NCBI GenBank assembly: GCA_026169045.1
Contig: JAPFDH010000128.1
Location: 1 to 64,000 of the forward strand
Length of the DNA: 64,000 nucleotides
Source of the DNA: Lachnospiraceae bacterium
Lineage (GTDB): Bacteria; Bacillota; Clostridia; Lachnospirales; Lachnospiraceae
Direction of reading: 5' to 3'
Shown here: piece after piece, positions 9,504 through 18,020 of the stretch
Position numbering within the stretch: position 1 is the stretch's first letter
How the letters are laid out: each line of letters starts with the position of its first letter
The notes under the pieces: generated by a model
Databases searched by the model: none
What the model was told of the DNA's origin: nothing
The model's input: the letters and a program-made list of their open reading frames with translations, nothing else
Made by a program: the position numbers and the translations under genes

Positions 9504-10007
9504 ATGAGTTTATTAGAAGAATGGAGAGCTGCTGCCTATGGTCAGGATGAAAGATCCCAGGCATATCAGACTTTCTGGGCAAATTATTTCAAACTGGAAG
9601 AAGGATTTTACGCTTCCCTTTTAGCGGATGAAACAGTTGTAACAGGAACCATTCCTTCTCTGGCAGAAAAATACAATGTAGACAAGATGATTATGGTTGG
9701 TATCCTCGATGGCATCAATGACAGTTTAAAGACACCAAACCCAATTGAGACCATGGATGAAACAACAGAACTTTCCCTGGATTATGACAAAGAAAAATTG
9801 TATTATAACATGGTAGAAGCCAGAGCAGAATGGCTTTACAATCTCCCACAATGGGATAATCTTTTGACAGAAGAACGCAGAAAAGAATTATACAAAGAAC
9901 AAAAGTCTTCCACTACAATCGTTAAGGCACCAAAAATCGGCCGCAACGATCCATGTCCATGTGGCAGTGGAAAGAAATATAAGAAATGCTGCGGTAAAAA
10001 TGTGTAA
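9504..10007 (+). CDS. SEC-C zinc-motif protein
   Basis: The 167-aa cytoplasmic protein has a helical N-terminal domain of about 140 residues and ends in a SEC-C module, [19 protein letters not shown] (residues about 146-164). This zinc-binding tail also occurs at the SecA C-terminus, where it contacts SecB and ribosomes. The N-terminal part ([11 protein letters not shown]) recalls Lachnospiraceae SEC-C proteins of unknown function. GAGAGGTCAAC precedes the ATG. A small stem (GCCG...CGGC) lies just upstream. It is a single-gene unit. Its partner is not known. Confidence 0.8.
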   Translation: MSLLEEWRAAAYGQDERSQAYQTFWANYFKLEEGFYASLLADETVVTGTIPSLAEKYNVDKMIMVGILDGINDSLKTPNPIETMDETTELSLDYDKEKLYYNMVEARAEWLYNLPQWDNLLTEERRKELYKEQKSSTTIVKAPKIGRNDPCPCGSGKKYKKCCGKNV

Positions 10008-10009
10008 CG

Positions 10010-10045
10010 ACGGCATCCTCGCATGGCTCGTTGTCTGCGCGTAAA
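10010..10045 (-). repeat. Truncated copy (D) of the double-hairpin repeat
   Basis: Read on the minus strand, TTTACGCGCAGACAACGAGC and the next dozen bases match the first third of the complete copies at 43922-44016 and 37868-37966. Similarity stops after GGATGCCG. It starts a few bases past the bidirectional terminator 10051-10101, the same placement as the other copies. Confidence 0.7.
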
Positions 10046-10050
10046 TAAAA

Positions 10051-10101
10051 AGATGGGACAATACATACCCACCATTTATTGGTAAGCGTATTGTCCCATC
10101 T
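10051..10101. terminator. Bidirectional terminator
   Basis: AGATGGGACAATAC pairs perfectly with GTATTGTCCCATCT. CTTTTTATTTT follows on the plus strand and TTTTTATTTA on the minus strand. It serves the convergent SEC-C gene and the lipoprotein 10116-10484. Confidence 0.85.
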
Positions 10102-10115
10102 CTTTTTATTTTCTA

Positions 10116-10484
10116 TTATTGCTTCACACAGACAAACTGTGCACCATCCTGTTCAAAGACCAGATTTCCGTCTTCTAATTTCACATTAATCGACTGACCA
10201 TCCATCTCAATACTGTATGTATCCTGATCTGCCTTCCAGGTCCCTTCCCCTGACATCCCGGCTACACTACCAGTCACTTTTCCTCCGTCTTCAAAGGTAA
10301 ACGTAATATTTTTTAAGTCTTCCTGGCCCAGCTGGTCTGCAAATTCATCCAACTTAATTTCAATTCCGGAAGCTTTTACCTTATCCGCTTTCCATGTTCC
10401 GATAATAGGATCTTTTTTTCCGCACCCCACCACCATAATCATCATACACACAAGCATAACAAACATAATTAGCTTCTTCTTCAT
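10116..10484 (-). CDS. Small lipoprotein with lipocalin-like (DUF5640-type) repeat pattern
   Basis: The 122-aa precursor has a lipoprotein signal peptide with lipobox VVGC (Cys at about residue 21), so it should be anchored outside the membrane. The mature part has the patterns IIGTWKADKV and GEGTWKADQDTY, a repeated GTWKAD unit typical of small beta-barrel extracellular domains in Clostridia. ATG 10484 follows AAGAGGAGGGGCAACA; the in-frame ATG at 10508 lies upstream of that site. The function is unknown. Confidence 0.75.
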   Translation of the reverse strand: MKKKLIMFVMLVCMMIMVVGCGKKDPIIGTWKADKVKASGIEIKLDEFADQLGQEDLKNITFTFEDGGKVTGSVAGMSGEGTWKADQDTYSIEMDGQSINVKLEDGNLVFEQDGAQFVCVKQ

Positions 10485-10645
10485 TGTTGCCCCTCCTCTT
10501 ATTTTCAATCTTTTTCATACGTATTATTCTATTTCATTATACAATATTTGATTTAATATTTCAAACATATTTGTATTTTTCCAGTCTTTTTTTCTCTCTT
10601 TTTCATATATTTAGAATAATACCAGTTGATTATCGGAGCTTATAC

Positions 10646-11176
10646 ATGCAATTTATTATTTATTTGTCCAATATTATCATTCCCCTTTTAATTTTTTATA
10701 TTGTTTTCACCGGTCTCATCGAAAAAAGACCGGTCTATGACGATTTTGTCCGTGGAGCAAAGGACGGCATGAAAACAGTGGCCTCCATTCTCCCCACTCT
10801 CATTGGATTGATGGTAGGAGTAGGGGTTCTGCGCTCCAGCGGTTTTCTGGATTTTATCTCTGATCTGCTTGCAAGACCCGCAGAACAATTGGGATTTCCC
10901 GCCCCTCTCGTTCCCCTTTCCATTGTGCGTATGTTTTCCTCCTCTGCTGCTACCGGATTGGCTCTGGATTTGTTTTCTCAATATGGAACCGATTCCCTGA
11001 TTGGCACCATCGCTTCCATCAGTATGAGCTGCACTGAAACGATTTTTTATACTATGTCTGTCTATTTTATGGCAGCTAAAGTAACCAAAACGCGCTATAC
11101 TCTGGCAGGTGCTCTTCTATCCACCCTTTCAGGCATCATTGCCAGTACCATTCTCGGACATTGGCTGGTATCCTAA
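10646..11176 (+). CDS. spmB: Spore maturation protein SpmB
   Basis: The 176-aa integral membrane protein has the nucleoside-recognition (Gate) domain pattern of SpmB: GAKDGMKTVASILPTLIGLM, then PLSIVRMFSSSAATG, and a C-terminal hydrophobic pair ending ASTILGHWLV. In Bacillus SpmA and SpmB promote core dehydration of the forespore. ATG 10646 gives the usual family length (178 aa in B. subtilis) and follows CGGAGCTTATAC; the longer frame from 10484 is a Phe-rich extension overlapping the divergent lipoprotein. SpmA, normally adjacent, is absent here. Confidence 0.85.
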   Translation: MQFIIYLSNIIIPLLIFYIVFTGLIEKRPVYDDFVRGAKDGMKTVASILPTLIGLMVGVGVLRSSGFLDFISDLLARPAEQLGFPAPLVPLSIVRMFSSSAATGLALDLFSQYGTDSLIGTIASISMSCTETIFYTMSVYFMAAKVTKTRYTLAGALLSTLSGIIASTILGHWLVS

Positions 11177-11297
11177 TATTCCATTGCTTCCAAGTCTTAT
11201 GACAGGTATAATAGAAAAAAAGCCCTGTTTTATAGCAATCCGCTATTTTAAAATTCGCAGGAATGAATGGATCTTTAAGGGCAGAAAGAGGATATCT

Positions 11298-12185
11298 ATG
11301 AATGAATTTCGAGTTGCTCTTCTTCAAATGCTTCCGGCATCTACGCAAGAAGAGAATCAGAAAAAAGGAATGGAATATTGCCGTCGTGCAAAAGGCATGG
11401 GAGCCGATCTTGCATTGTTTCCTGAAATGTGGAATACCGGTTACACAATGGACTGGGATCCGGTTCAAATGAAAAAAATGGCCATTAAACGGGATAGTTT
11501 ATTTGTTCAATCGTTCCAGAACCTTGCCAAAGAGCTGGATATGGCCATTGGCATCACCTATTTGGAACAGTACGATCCCTCTCCAAGAAATTCTTTCTCT
11601 TTGTTTGATCGTTTTGGCAGCCACCTATTCACCTACGCAAAAGTTCATACCTGTGACTTTGGTATTGAATCACAGCTGACTCCCGGAAATGACTTTTATA
11701 CCGCCGATTTAAATACGGCTGCAGGAATGGTAAAAGTCGGTGCCATGATCTGCTTCGACAGAGAATTTCCGGAAAGTGCCAGAATTCTTATGTTAAAAGG
11801 TGCTGAAATTATTCTGGTTCCCAATGCCTGTCCCATGGAAATAAACCGTCTGACCCAGCTGCGTGCCCGGGCATTTGAAAATATGATGGGCATTGCCACA
11901 GCCAACTATGCCTTTGGCAAACCGGACTGCAACGGCCATTCTTCTGCCTTTGACGGAATCGCCTATGGCGAAATCCATCCCGGCATCGTGGAATCCAGAG
12001 ATACTCTGATTGTAGAAGCCGGTGAAAACGAAGGTATTTATCTGGCTTCTTTTCCCATGGACAAGATTCGTGCCTATCGAAAAAGTGAAGTGCATGGCAA
12101 TGCCTATCGGCATCCTTCCAAATATCATGCCCTTGTGGAAGAAACAATCCGGGAACCATTTATTCGTTCCGATTATCGTCCCTAA
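11298..12185 (+). CDS. Carbon-nitrogen hydrolase (nitrilase superfamily)
   Basis: This 295-aa enzyme carries the nitrilase-fold Glu-Lys-Cys triad: Glu in LFPEMWNTGY (about residue 42), Lys in YAKVHTCDFG (about 115) and Cys in MICFDREFPE (about 152). The CDRE/FDREFPE form fits omega-amidase or carbamoylase-like aliphatic amidases better than true nitrilases. The enzyme is cytoplasmic, with no signal peptide. ATG 11298 follows AGAGGATATCT; in-frame sequence back to 11109 overlaps spmB and is not needed. The exact substrate cannot be read from the sequence. Confidence 0.9.
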   Translation: MNEFRVALLQMLPASTQEENQKKGMEYCRRAKGMGADLALFPEMWNTGYTMDWDPVQMKKMAIKRDSLFVQSFQNLAKELDMAIGITYLEQYDPSPRNSFSLFDRFGSHLFTYAKVHTCDFGIESQLTPGNDFYTADLNTAAGMVKVGAMICFDREFPESARILMLKGAEIILVPNACPMEINRLTQLRARAFENMMGIATANYAFGKPDCNGHSSAFDGIAYGEIHPGIVESRDTLIVEAGENEGIYLASFPMDKIRAYRKSEVHGNAYRHPSKYHALVEETIREPFIRSDYRP

Positions 12186-12203
12186 ATCCGGCCCCATCTG
12201 CAC

Positions 12204-12302
12204 AAACGATGAGGAACTCGCTTTGCCAATTTCTCACGTTCGCAAACAATCGCCGTATGCGTATGTCGGCATCTGCGCACGGCTCGTTGTCTACACGCAA
12301 AA
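12204..12302 (-). repeat. Complete copy (A) of the double-hairpin repeat
   Basis: On the minus strand this matches copies B (37868-37966) and C (43922-44016) over about 95 bp. It starts with GCGTGTAGACAACGAGCCGT, has a first hairpin closed by GCCGTGCGC and GCATACGGC, and ends with a second, partly degraded hairpin (GTGAGAAATTGGC...GAGTTCCTCATCGTTT). It lies directly after terminator 12307-12328 when read leftward. Confidence 0.8.
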
Positions 12303-12306
12303 CAGA

Positions 12307-12328
12307 GGCTGCATCAATCGATGCAGCC
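12307..12328 (+). terminator. Terminator between the amidase and ABC exporter genes
   Basis: GGCTGCAT pairs with ATGCAGCC around CAATCG, followed by CCTTTTTCTTTC on the plus strand. It could also act weakly on the minus strand for the ABC exporter operon (CTCTGTTTT). Confidence 0.75.
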
Positions 12329-12354
12329 CCTTTTTCTTTCTCAGGTAAATATTT

Positions 12355-14166
12355 TTAATTTTGGCCAACCATTTCCGGCGTCTTTTCCAGGAAACTATAC
12401 TGAGACATATATAATTTATAGTATTCTCCTTTTTTCGCCATCAGCTCATCATGATTTCCTTTTTCCACAATGTTACCACGGTCAATATATAAAATACAGT
12501 CCGCATTTTTTATGGTGGAAAGACGATGGGCAATGATAAAGGAAGTTCTTCCCTTCAAAAGTCTTGCCAGACCTTCCTGTAAAAGAATCTCTGTCTCAGT
12601 ATCAATGCTGGAAGTAGCTTCATCCAGAATCAGGATCTTTGGATCCGCCAAAAGTGCTCTGGCAAAGGAGATCAGCTGTCTCTGTCCAGCTGATAACCGG
12701 CTTCCTCTTTCATTTACCTCTGTCTGGTATCCATGGTCCATCTCCATAATAAAATCATGGGCGCATACTGTTTTTGCCGCACGAATGACTTCTTCATCCG
12801 TTGCCTCCATATTTCCATACCGTATATTGTCCATGATCGTACCGGAAAAGATAAAACTATCCTGCATCATGACACCCATCTGTTTTCGCAGTGACTTTAT
12901 GGTCACGCTATTGATATCAATTCCGTCAATCAAAAGCTGGCCAGAGTCAATGTTATAAAAACGGCTAATCAGATTCACAATTGTAGATTTTCCGGCTCCT
13001 GTCGGTCCTACAATGGCATACGTATCTCCCGCTTTTGCCTTAAAGTTTACATGATTCAGGATTTTCACCCCATCATCATAACTGAAGTCCACATCCTTAA
13101 ATTCCACATCCCCTTTGATCGGCGGCATTTCTGTGGCTCCCGGAAGATCTTTGACAGAAATTGGTTCATCAATCGTTTCAAAAATACGTTCCAGATAGGA
13201 AATAGCCGTCAATAGAGAATTATAGAAAGAGGCCAACGTATTGATTGGCTGCCAGAATCTGCCGATGTAGCTGCTGAATGCTACCAATGTACCGACGGTT
13301 ACCACATCATTTCCCACCTTCAGCCATTCTACACCTATGTAATAGATCAATGCCATAGTGATAACCGATATAATATCCACAACCGGAGAAAGCATAAAAT
13401 TGTATTTGATTACGCTCATCCATGCTTTTCTGTACTCTCCGCTCAACCGATTAAATATTTCTGTATTCCTTTCTTCTCTGACAAATGCCTGGGTAACACG
13501 GATTCCGTTGATACTTTCTGCAATATATGCATTCAAATTCGATTGCTTATTACTGGAAATCTGCCAGCCTCTTCTCTGGTGTTTTTTTACAAATGCAATC
13601 AACACTGCCAAAATAGGGATACCACACATGCAAAGCAGTGTCAGCTGAACATTTAATGCTAGCATAAAGAAAAGGATAAATACCAAGCTACACAGATCGG
13701 TAATGGTATTCACAATACCATTGGACAACAGATCACTTAAGTTATTGACATAATTAACAAGACGAACCTGTATTTTTCCATGAGGACGGCTGTCATAATA
13801 GGAAAATGGCAGTTCCTGCAAATGGTCAAACAATTCCCTTCGAAGAGAATGAATCACACCCTGACCAATGCGGCTGGTCAATGTAATCTTAATTCTCAGA
13901 ATGATTGACACGGCCAGGATTACGAGGAATGTCAGAACAGCCATTCCAATGATGGCCTTCATATTTTTTTCAGGAATATATACATCCATTACCTGCTTTA
14001 AAAACAGCGGAATCAACATTCCAAGCGCGCTGGACAGCAGCATCAACGCAATGGTGAGAATCATTTTCTGTCTATATGGCCTTACATATTTTAAGAGACG
14101 TTTTACCTGATTGAGATCAAACTTCACTTCAAGGGACTCATCTTGATCAAATTTATTTCGTGCCAT
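12355..14166 (-). CDS. Heterodimeric ABC exporter, catalytically complete subunit
   Basis: This 603-aa protein is a fused membrane domain (six helices) and ATPase domain of the multidrug/lipid exporter class (LmrD/BmrD/TM288-like). The ATPase has Walker A GPTGAGKS (about residue 389), signature LSAGQ (about 491, where the canonical motif is LSGGQ) and Walker B ILILDEATSSID (about 515) with the catalytic Glu. ATG 14166 follows GGAAAGGGGGGATCAGA and overlaps the end of the partner gene by 14 nt, so translation is probably coupled. It pairs with 14153-15928. The substrate is unknown. Confidence 0.92.
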   Translation of the reverse strand: MARNKFDQDESLEVKFDLNQVKRLLKYVRPYRQKMILTIALMLLSSALGMLIPLFLKQVMDVYIPEKNMKAIIGMAVLTFLVILAVSIILRIKITLTSRIGQGVIHSLRRELFDHLQELPFSYYDSRPHGKIQVRLVNYVNNLSDLLSNGIVNTITDLCSLVFILFFMLALNVQLTLLCMCGIPILAVLIAFVKKHQRRGWQISSNKQSNLNAYIAESINGIRVTQAFVREERNTEIFNRLSGEYRKAWMSVIKYNFMLSPVVDIISVITMALIYYIGVEWLKVGNDVVTVGTLVAFSSYIGRFWQPINTLASFYNSLLTAISYLERIFETIDEPISVKDLPGATEMPPIKGDVEFKDVDFSYDDGVKILNHVNFKAKAGDTYAIVGPTGAGKSTIVNLISRFYNIDSGQLLIDGIDINSVTIKSLRKQMGVMMQDSFIFSGTIMDNIRYGNMEATDEEVIRAAKTVCAHDFIMEMDHGYQTEVNERGSRLSAGQRQLISFARALLADPKILILDEATSSIDTETEILLQEGLARLLKGRTSFIIAHRLSTIKNADCILYIDRGNIVEKGNHDELMAKKGEYYKLYMSQYSFLEKTPEMVGQN

Positions 14167-15928
14167 TCTGATCCCCCCTTTCCTCCATTCGATGCGCACG
14201 GAATTCATCAAATTCTCCATACTGATGATTAAATACCGTATAGTAATACCCCTTCTGCTCCAACAGGCTTTCATGGGTACCACGTTCTACAATGCGGCCA
14301 TTATCCAAAACTAAAATCTGGTCCGCATCCATAATGGAAGAGATTCGATGGGCAATAATAAACACGGTACGATCTTTTCCCACCGTTTTCAATTCATTCT
14401 GAATTTGGAATTCTGTTTCCATATCGATGGCTGATGTAGTATCATCCAAAATCAAAATAGATGGATTTTTTACAAGTGCCCTGGCAAGACTGATTCTTTG
14501 ACGCTGACCACCGGAAAGTCCCACACCTCGTTCTCCCACTATGGTATCATATCCTTCCGGCATCTTTCGGATAAAATCATCTGCATTGGCAATTTTAGCA
14601 GCCTTTTCCACTTCCTCAAAACTGCACTCCGGATTTCCATAAGCGATATTCCCTTCTATGGTATCCGAAAACAGGAAAACATCCTGCATGGCGATACCGA
14701 TGCTTCCACGGAGCGAATGCAGATCAAAATTCTTTACATTCACACGGCCAATGGTGATACGACCATCTGTCACATCATAAAATCGACATAATAAATTCAT
14801 TAAAGTGGATTTTCCTGAACCGGTAGCTCCGATAATACCGACGGTCTGTCCCGGCTCCACTTCAAAATTAATATCTCTTAAAATAACATCATCATAAGAA
14901 TAATAGTCCACATTTTCGAATTTAATTTTTCCAGATACCCGCTCACTGTGCAAAGGTACTTCCAACTCCTTGATATCCGGCTCAATTTTATATGTAGAAT
15001 AAATTTTTTCAATGGATGTCACAAAGTTCTGAATATCATTGATAATCCATCCAAACTGACGAACCGGGTTGTTCAGCATCCACAGGTATCCGTTTACTGT
15101 GACGAACTGTCCAATGGTCATTTCTCCCTGGATCACCATGTATCCACCGACTACCATCAAAACAACGGTCAACAAATTGGAAAATATTTCAAAAATCGGA
15201 ATATACCTTCTCCATATATTAGAAGAACTAATTTGTGCATCCCGGTAAGCATCATTTTCTTTATTAAATTTTTCTGTTTCGAAATCCTCTTTCGCAAAGG
15301 CTTTTACAACACGGTTACCACTGATATTCTCCTGTGCAAAAGCATTGAGGCTGGAAAAGCACTGACGAATCCGCCCAAATGCCGGTTTGATTTCCTTTGA
15401 CTGACGATAAGTAATAAACGCAGTAAACGGAAGTACAACCAACATACAAATTGCCAGTTTCATATTTACCGTGAAAATCATCACAAGCGCAAACAGAAAC
15501 AGCAATACATTTTCAAATGAAAAATAAATTACATGGGAAACGAAATGGCGCACTGCATCCATATCTCCCGTCTGGCGCGACATCAAATCGCCTGTGCGAT
15601 GATGATTGTAAAAATCAAAATCCTCCTTCATAAATTTTTTGTACACAGCTTCTCTCAGAGAATACAAAACTCCCTGACTGGATGTTTCAAAGAACATCAG
15701 AAATGTGAATCGCAGTGCCGAGCGCAGAACTGTAACGCCAATCAACACAAGAATTAATTTTGGCAGCAGATCAAATGCTCCCCCCTGGATGACATCGTCC
15801 ACGATCTGACCAGAAATATATGGATTGATCAAAGCCAGCATTGTCGTTACTACAACCAGACAAAGACCGCTGATCATGTACCAACGATATTTCTTCAGAT
15901 AGGACATGAACCATCGAATTGGTGTCAT
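14153..15928 (-). CDS. Heterodimeric ABC exporter, degenerate-site subunit
   Basis: The 591-aa membrane-plus-ATPase protein has Walker A GATGSGKS (about residue 369) and canonical LSGGQ (about 471). Its Walker B reads ILILDDTTSAID (about 494), with Asp in place of the catalytic Glu. Combined with the LSAGQ signature of the partner, this gives one degenerate and one complete ATP site, the asymmetry known from TM287/288 and LmrCD. GAGAAGGAGGGATCCAGT precedes the ATG. It is the first gene of a two-gene operon and has a palindrome near its likely transcription start. Confidence 0.92.
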   Translation of the reverse strand: MTPIRWFMSYLKKYRWYMISGLCLVVVTTMLALINPYISGQIVDDVIQGGAFDLLPKLILVLIGVTVLRSALRFTFLMFFETSSQGVLYSLREAVYKKFMKEDFDFYNHHRTGDLMSRQTGDMDAVRHFVSHVIYFSFENVLLFLFALVMIFTVNMKLAICMLVVLPFTAFITYRQSKEIKPAFGRIRQCFSSLNAFAQENISGNRVVKAFAKEDFETEKFNKENDAYRDAQISSSNIWRRYIPIFEIFSNLLTVVLMVVGGYMVIQGEMTIGQFVTVNGYLWMLNNPVRQFGWIINDIQNFVTSIEKIYSTYKIEPDIKELEVPLHSERVSGKIKFENVDYYSYDDVILRDINFEVEPGQTVGIIGATGSGKSTLMNLLCRFYDVTDGRITIGRVNVKNFDLHSLRGSIGIAMQDVFLFSDTIEGNIAYGNPECSFEEVEKAAKIANADDFIRKMPEGYDTIVGERGVGLSGGQRQRISLARALVKNPSILILDDTTSAIDMETEFQIQNELKTVGKDRTVFIIAHRISSIMDADQILVLDNGRIVERGTHESLLEQKGYYYTVFNHQYGEFDEFRAHRMEERGDQNGTK

Positions 15929-16023
15929 ACTGGATCCCTCCTTCTCTCACCTTCGAGAATTTTGAAAGCCTGATTTTACATCCTACAATACACTCTGCTT
16001 TCTTTTTCCCGGTATCTCTTTAC

Positions 16024-16050
16024 ACACTCTTAAAGTGTTTTATCATTATA
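16024..16050 (-). promoter_or_regulatory. -10 box and 15-bp operator-like dyad of the ABC exporter operon
   Basis: TATAAT (minus strand, 16050-16045) lies 117 nt upstream of the exporter start. Just downstream is the dyad ACACT-TTAAG-AGTGT (16038-16024), with perfect 5-bp arms, about where transcription should start. The -35 region is weak. A repressor binding here would block initiation; no regulator gene is adjacent. Confidence 0.5.
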
Positions 16051-16201
16051 TCAATTCATTAATAAAAAAGAATGTACATTAGCAGACAAATGATGTATTT
16101 TTTTCGCCCGAAAATCACAAATTCTTCCTTATAAATTCCTCGTAAAATAATAGAGATTATGAAAGAATTCACAGCCACAACCAAGTTGTCCTTTTCCTAT
16201 C

Positions 16202-17581
16202 CTACTTTTCCGAATCCCCGTCGTTTTTTTCAATATCCTGCTCAAAATTTTCCTTTTTTTCTTCTGCTTTTATAAAGATACCATTTTGACTCCATCTTTT
16301 CTTCTTATACTTTTTCGACTGTCTCCAACCGGATTCCGATCTCTTTCCCGGCTGAATTTTTAAACTATCATGATCGATTTCTTTTTTATCCAGACGTTTA
16401 TCAATCCATTCACCCATAAGATAAGATATTACAGCTACACAGGGAACCCCCAGAAACATTCCGATAAATCCCATCATGGCTCCGCCAATGGTGATGGCAA
16501 AAATAATCCAAATCGGACGAAGACCTGTGGAATCACCTAAAATCTTGGGACCCAGATACAGACCGTCAAATTGCTGCAAAACCAAAATAAGAATCAGATA
16601 AACAATCACCTTAATCGGTGAAATAAGAAGAATAATCAATGCCCCCGGTACAGCACCAATAAATGGTCCAAAATAAGGAATCATGTTTGTGATCCCCACA
16701 ATCAGACTAATTAATAGTGCATACGGCAACTGCAGAATGGACATAAAGATAAAACAGAGAACACCGATAATAAAAGAGTCCAAGGTCTTTCCACTAATAA
16801 ATCCACTGAAAATGGCATTACAGGTTCCAGCTGTTTTTATAATGGAATCCGCACGCTTGGGAGAAACCACGGCATGAAGTAACCGATTCATGGCCGTTCC
16901 CAGGGTATGTCTGTCACGTATCATGTAACAGGATACAATGATAGCAATAATAATATTGGAAACCCATTTTACCACAGACATGGTAGTTACTATCACTTGC
17001 GGAACCAGGGACATGACTGTTTGCTTTATGGTTTCCGTATCCAAAATTTTGGGTAAATTTTCGTTGATTAAATCCCCCATCCATGCCAGATCCGCATTCG
17101 GATTTTTCTGTGTGAGAGACTCTAAAAACAGACTTGTCTCATTGATCCACTCAGGCAGCCGGTTAATTAAATCTGTAATACTTTCCCCAATCTGAGGAAT
17201 CAGAAATACAAACGAAACAATAATTAGACCTATCACCAAAAGATATGTCACAAGCATGGCCAGAATTTCTCTTATATTTCTGGATTTAATATGAAAAATC
17301 CGATTAAAAATATAATAATCTACTGCTTTTATAGCGGGATTCAAAAGATATGCAATAAAAAAGCCAATCAAAAATGGAGAAAGGGCACTGACAAAATTTC
17401 CAATTCCTTTTGTGGTGTCCTCCCAGCTAAAAATAAGTTTAATTGCAATGGCTCCTGCCACAAGCAATCCAAACGCATAGATACAAATGGTAAAATATTT
17501 TTTATTCGACTCAAATTTATTTCGTTTTTTTTCTTCTTTTTCCAAACTCATCACCTCATTATTTATTATATCCAAAAACAT
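16202..17581 (-). CDS. AI-2E family (YtvI/PerM-type) membrane transporter
   Basis: The product of about 459 aa has seven or eight membrane segments and the family patterns GFFIAYLLNPAIKAVDYY near the N-terminus, NMIPYFGPFIGAVPGA and the C-terminal block IVYLILILVLQQFDGLYLGP. The C-terminal 70 residues are a charged Lys/Glu-rich cytoplasmic tail. Members include the AI-2 exporter TqsA and Na+/H+ antiporters, so the substrate is open. The start is uncertain: ATG 17581 has GGGAGG only 2 nt away, TTG 17593 has GGGGA at normal distance, and ATG 17551 is also possible. Confidence 0.85.
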   Translation of the reverse strand: MFLDIINNEVMSLEKEEKKRNKFESNKKYFTICIYAFGLLVAGAIAIKLIFSWEDTTKGIGNFVSALSPFLIGFFIAYLLNPAIKAVDYYIFNRIFHIKSRNIREILAMLVTYLLVIGLIIVSFVFLIPQIGESITDLINRLPEWINETSLFLESLTQKNPNADLAWMGDLINENLPKILDTETIKQTVMSLVPQVIVTTMSVVKWVSNIIIAIIVSCYMIRDRHTLGTAMNRLLHAVVSPKRADSIIKTAGTCNAIFSGFISGKTLDSFIIGVLCFIFMSILQLPYALLISLIVGITNMIPYFGPFIGAVPGALIILLISPIKVIVYLILILVLQQFDGLYLGPKILGDSTGLRPIWIIFAITIGGAMMGFIGMFLGVPCVAVISYLMGEWIDKRLDKKEIDHDSLKIQPGKRSESGWRQSKKYKKKRWSQNGIFIKAEEKKENFEQDIEKNDGDSEK

Positions 17582-17607
17582 AACCTCCCGCAACGTATTT
17601 CCCCATA

Positions 17608-17653
17608 AAAACCGTGCCGCAATACCCTGAAAATAGAATTTGTGGCACGGTTT
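17608..17653. promoter_or_regulatory. Stem-loop in the leader of the AI-2E family gene
   Basis: AAACCGTGCC and GGCACGGTTT form a 10-bp stem around a loop of about 26 nt. On the minus strand it is followed by a short T-run (GGTTTTTATGGGG) and then the transporter start region, which would fit an attenuator. On the plus strand it is followed by a longer T-rich run but has no gene before it. Confidence 0.4.
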
Positions 17654-17729
17654 CTTTTATATTTTTTACCCTCAATTTACCGTTCTTTTTTTTATGCGAA
17701 AGAAAGCGATAATTTTTTTTAGAAAGTTG

Positions 17730-17758
17730 TTGACTTTTAAAAAAAGATGGTATATAAT
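17730..17758 (+). promoter_or_regulatory. Promoter of the tRNA-Lys pair
   Basis: TTGACT (17730-17735) and TATAAT (17753-17758) are separated by 17 nt. Transcription should begin about 20 nt before the first tRNA. Confidence 0.85.
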
Positions 17759-17784
17759 AACGTTTGTCTTCGTGAGAAGATCAT

Positions 17785-17857
17785 GCGCTTCTAGCTCAGC
17801 TGGTAGAGCACCTGACTCTTAATCAGGGTGTCCAGGGTTCGAGCCCCTGGAGGCGCA
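17785..17857 (+). tRNA. tRNA-Lys (anticodon CTT), copy 1
   Basis: The 73-nt cloverleaf folds completely. The acceptor GCGCTTC pairs with GAGGCGC, the anticodon stem CCTGA/TCAGG holds loop CTCTTAA, and the T stem CAGGG/CCCTG holds TTCGAGC. The discriminator base is A. CCA is not encoded (TTG follows). Confidence 0.97.
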
Positions 17858-17888
17858 TTGAACTCTTGTTCAAAATTTCATATTTTCT

Positions 17889-17961
17889 GCGCTTCTAGCT
17901 CAGTTGGTAGAGCACCTGACTCTTAATCAGGGTGTCCAGGGTTCGAGCCCCTGGAGGCGCA
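17889..17961 (+). tRNA. tRNA-Lys (anticodon CTT), copy 2
   Basis: The sequence is identical to copy 1 except for one D-loop base (AGCTCAGTTGG against AGCTCAGCTGG). It lies 31 nt downstream of copy 1 in the same transcript. CCA is not encoded. Confidence 0.97.
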
Positions 17962-17967
17962 TGCAGG

Positions 17968-18016
17968 GTACCGGTTTTGAAGACATATGAGCTTCGGGGC
18001 TGGTGCTTTTTCTTTT
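17968..18016 (+). terminator. Terminator of the tRNA-Lys transcript
   Basis: A long stem of about 15 pairs, several of them G-U, joins GTACCGGTTTTGAAG to CTTCGGGGCTGGTGC. TTTTTCTTTT follows. Confidence 0.75.
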
Positions 18017-18020
18017 ATTC

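Noticed and set aside
17785..17961. A prophage or island attachment site at the tRNA-Lys pair
   Set aside because: No integrase, direct repeat of a tRNA 3' end beyond the second tRNA, or foreign-looking block is seen nearby.
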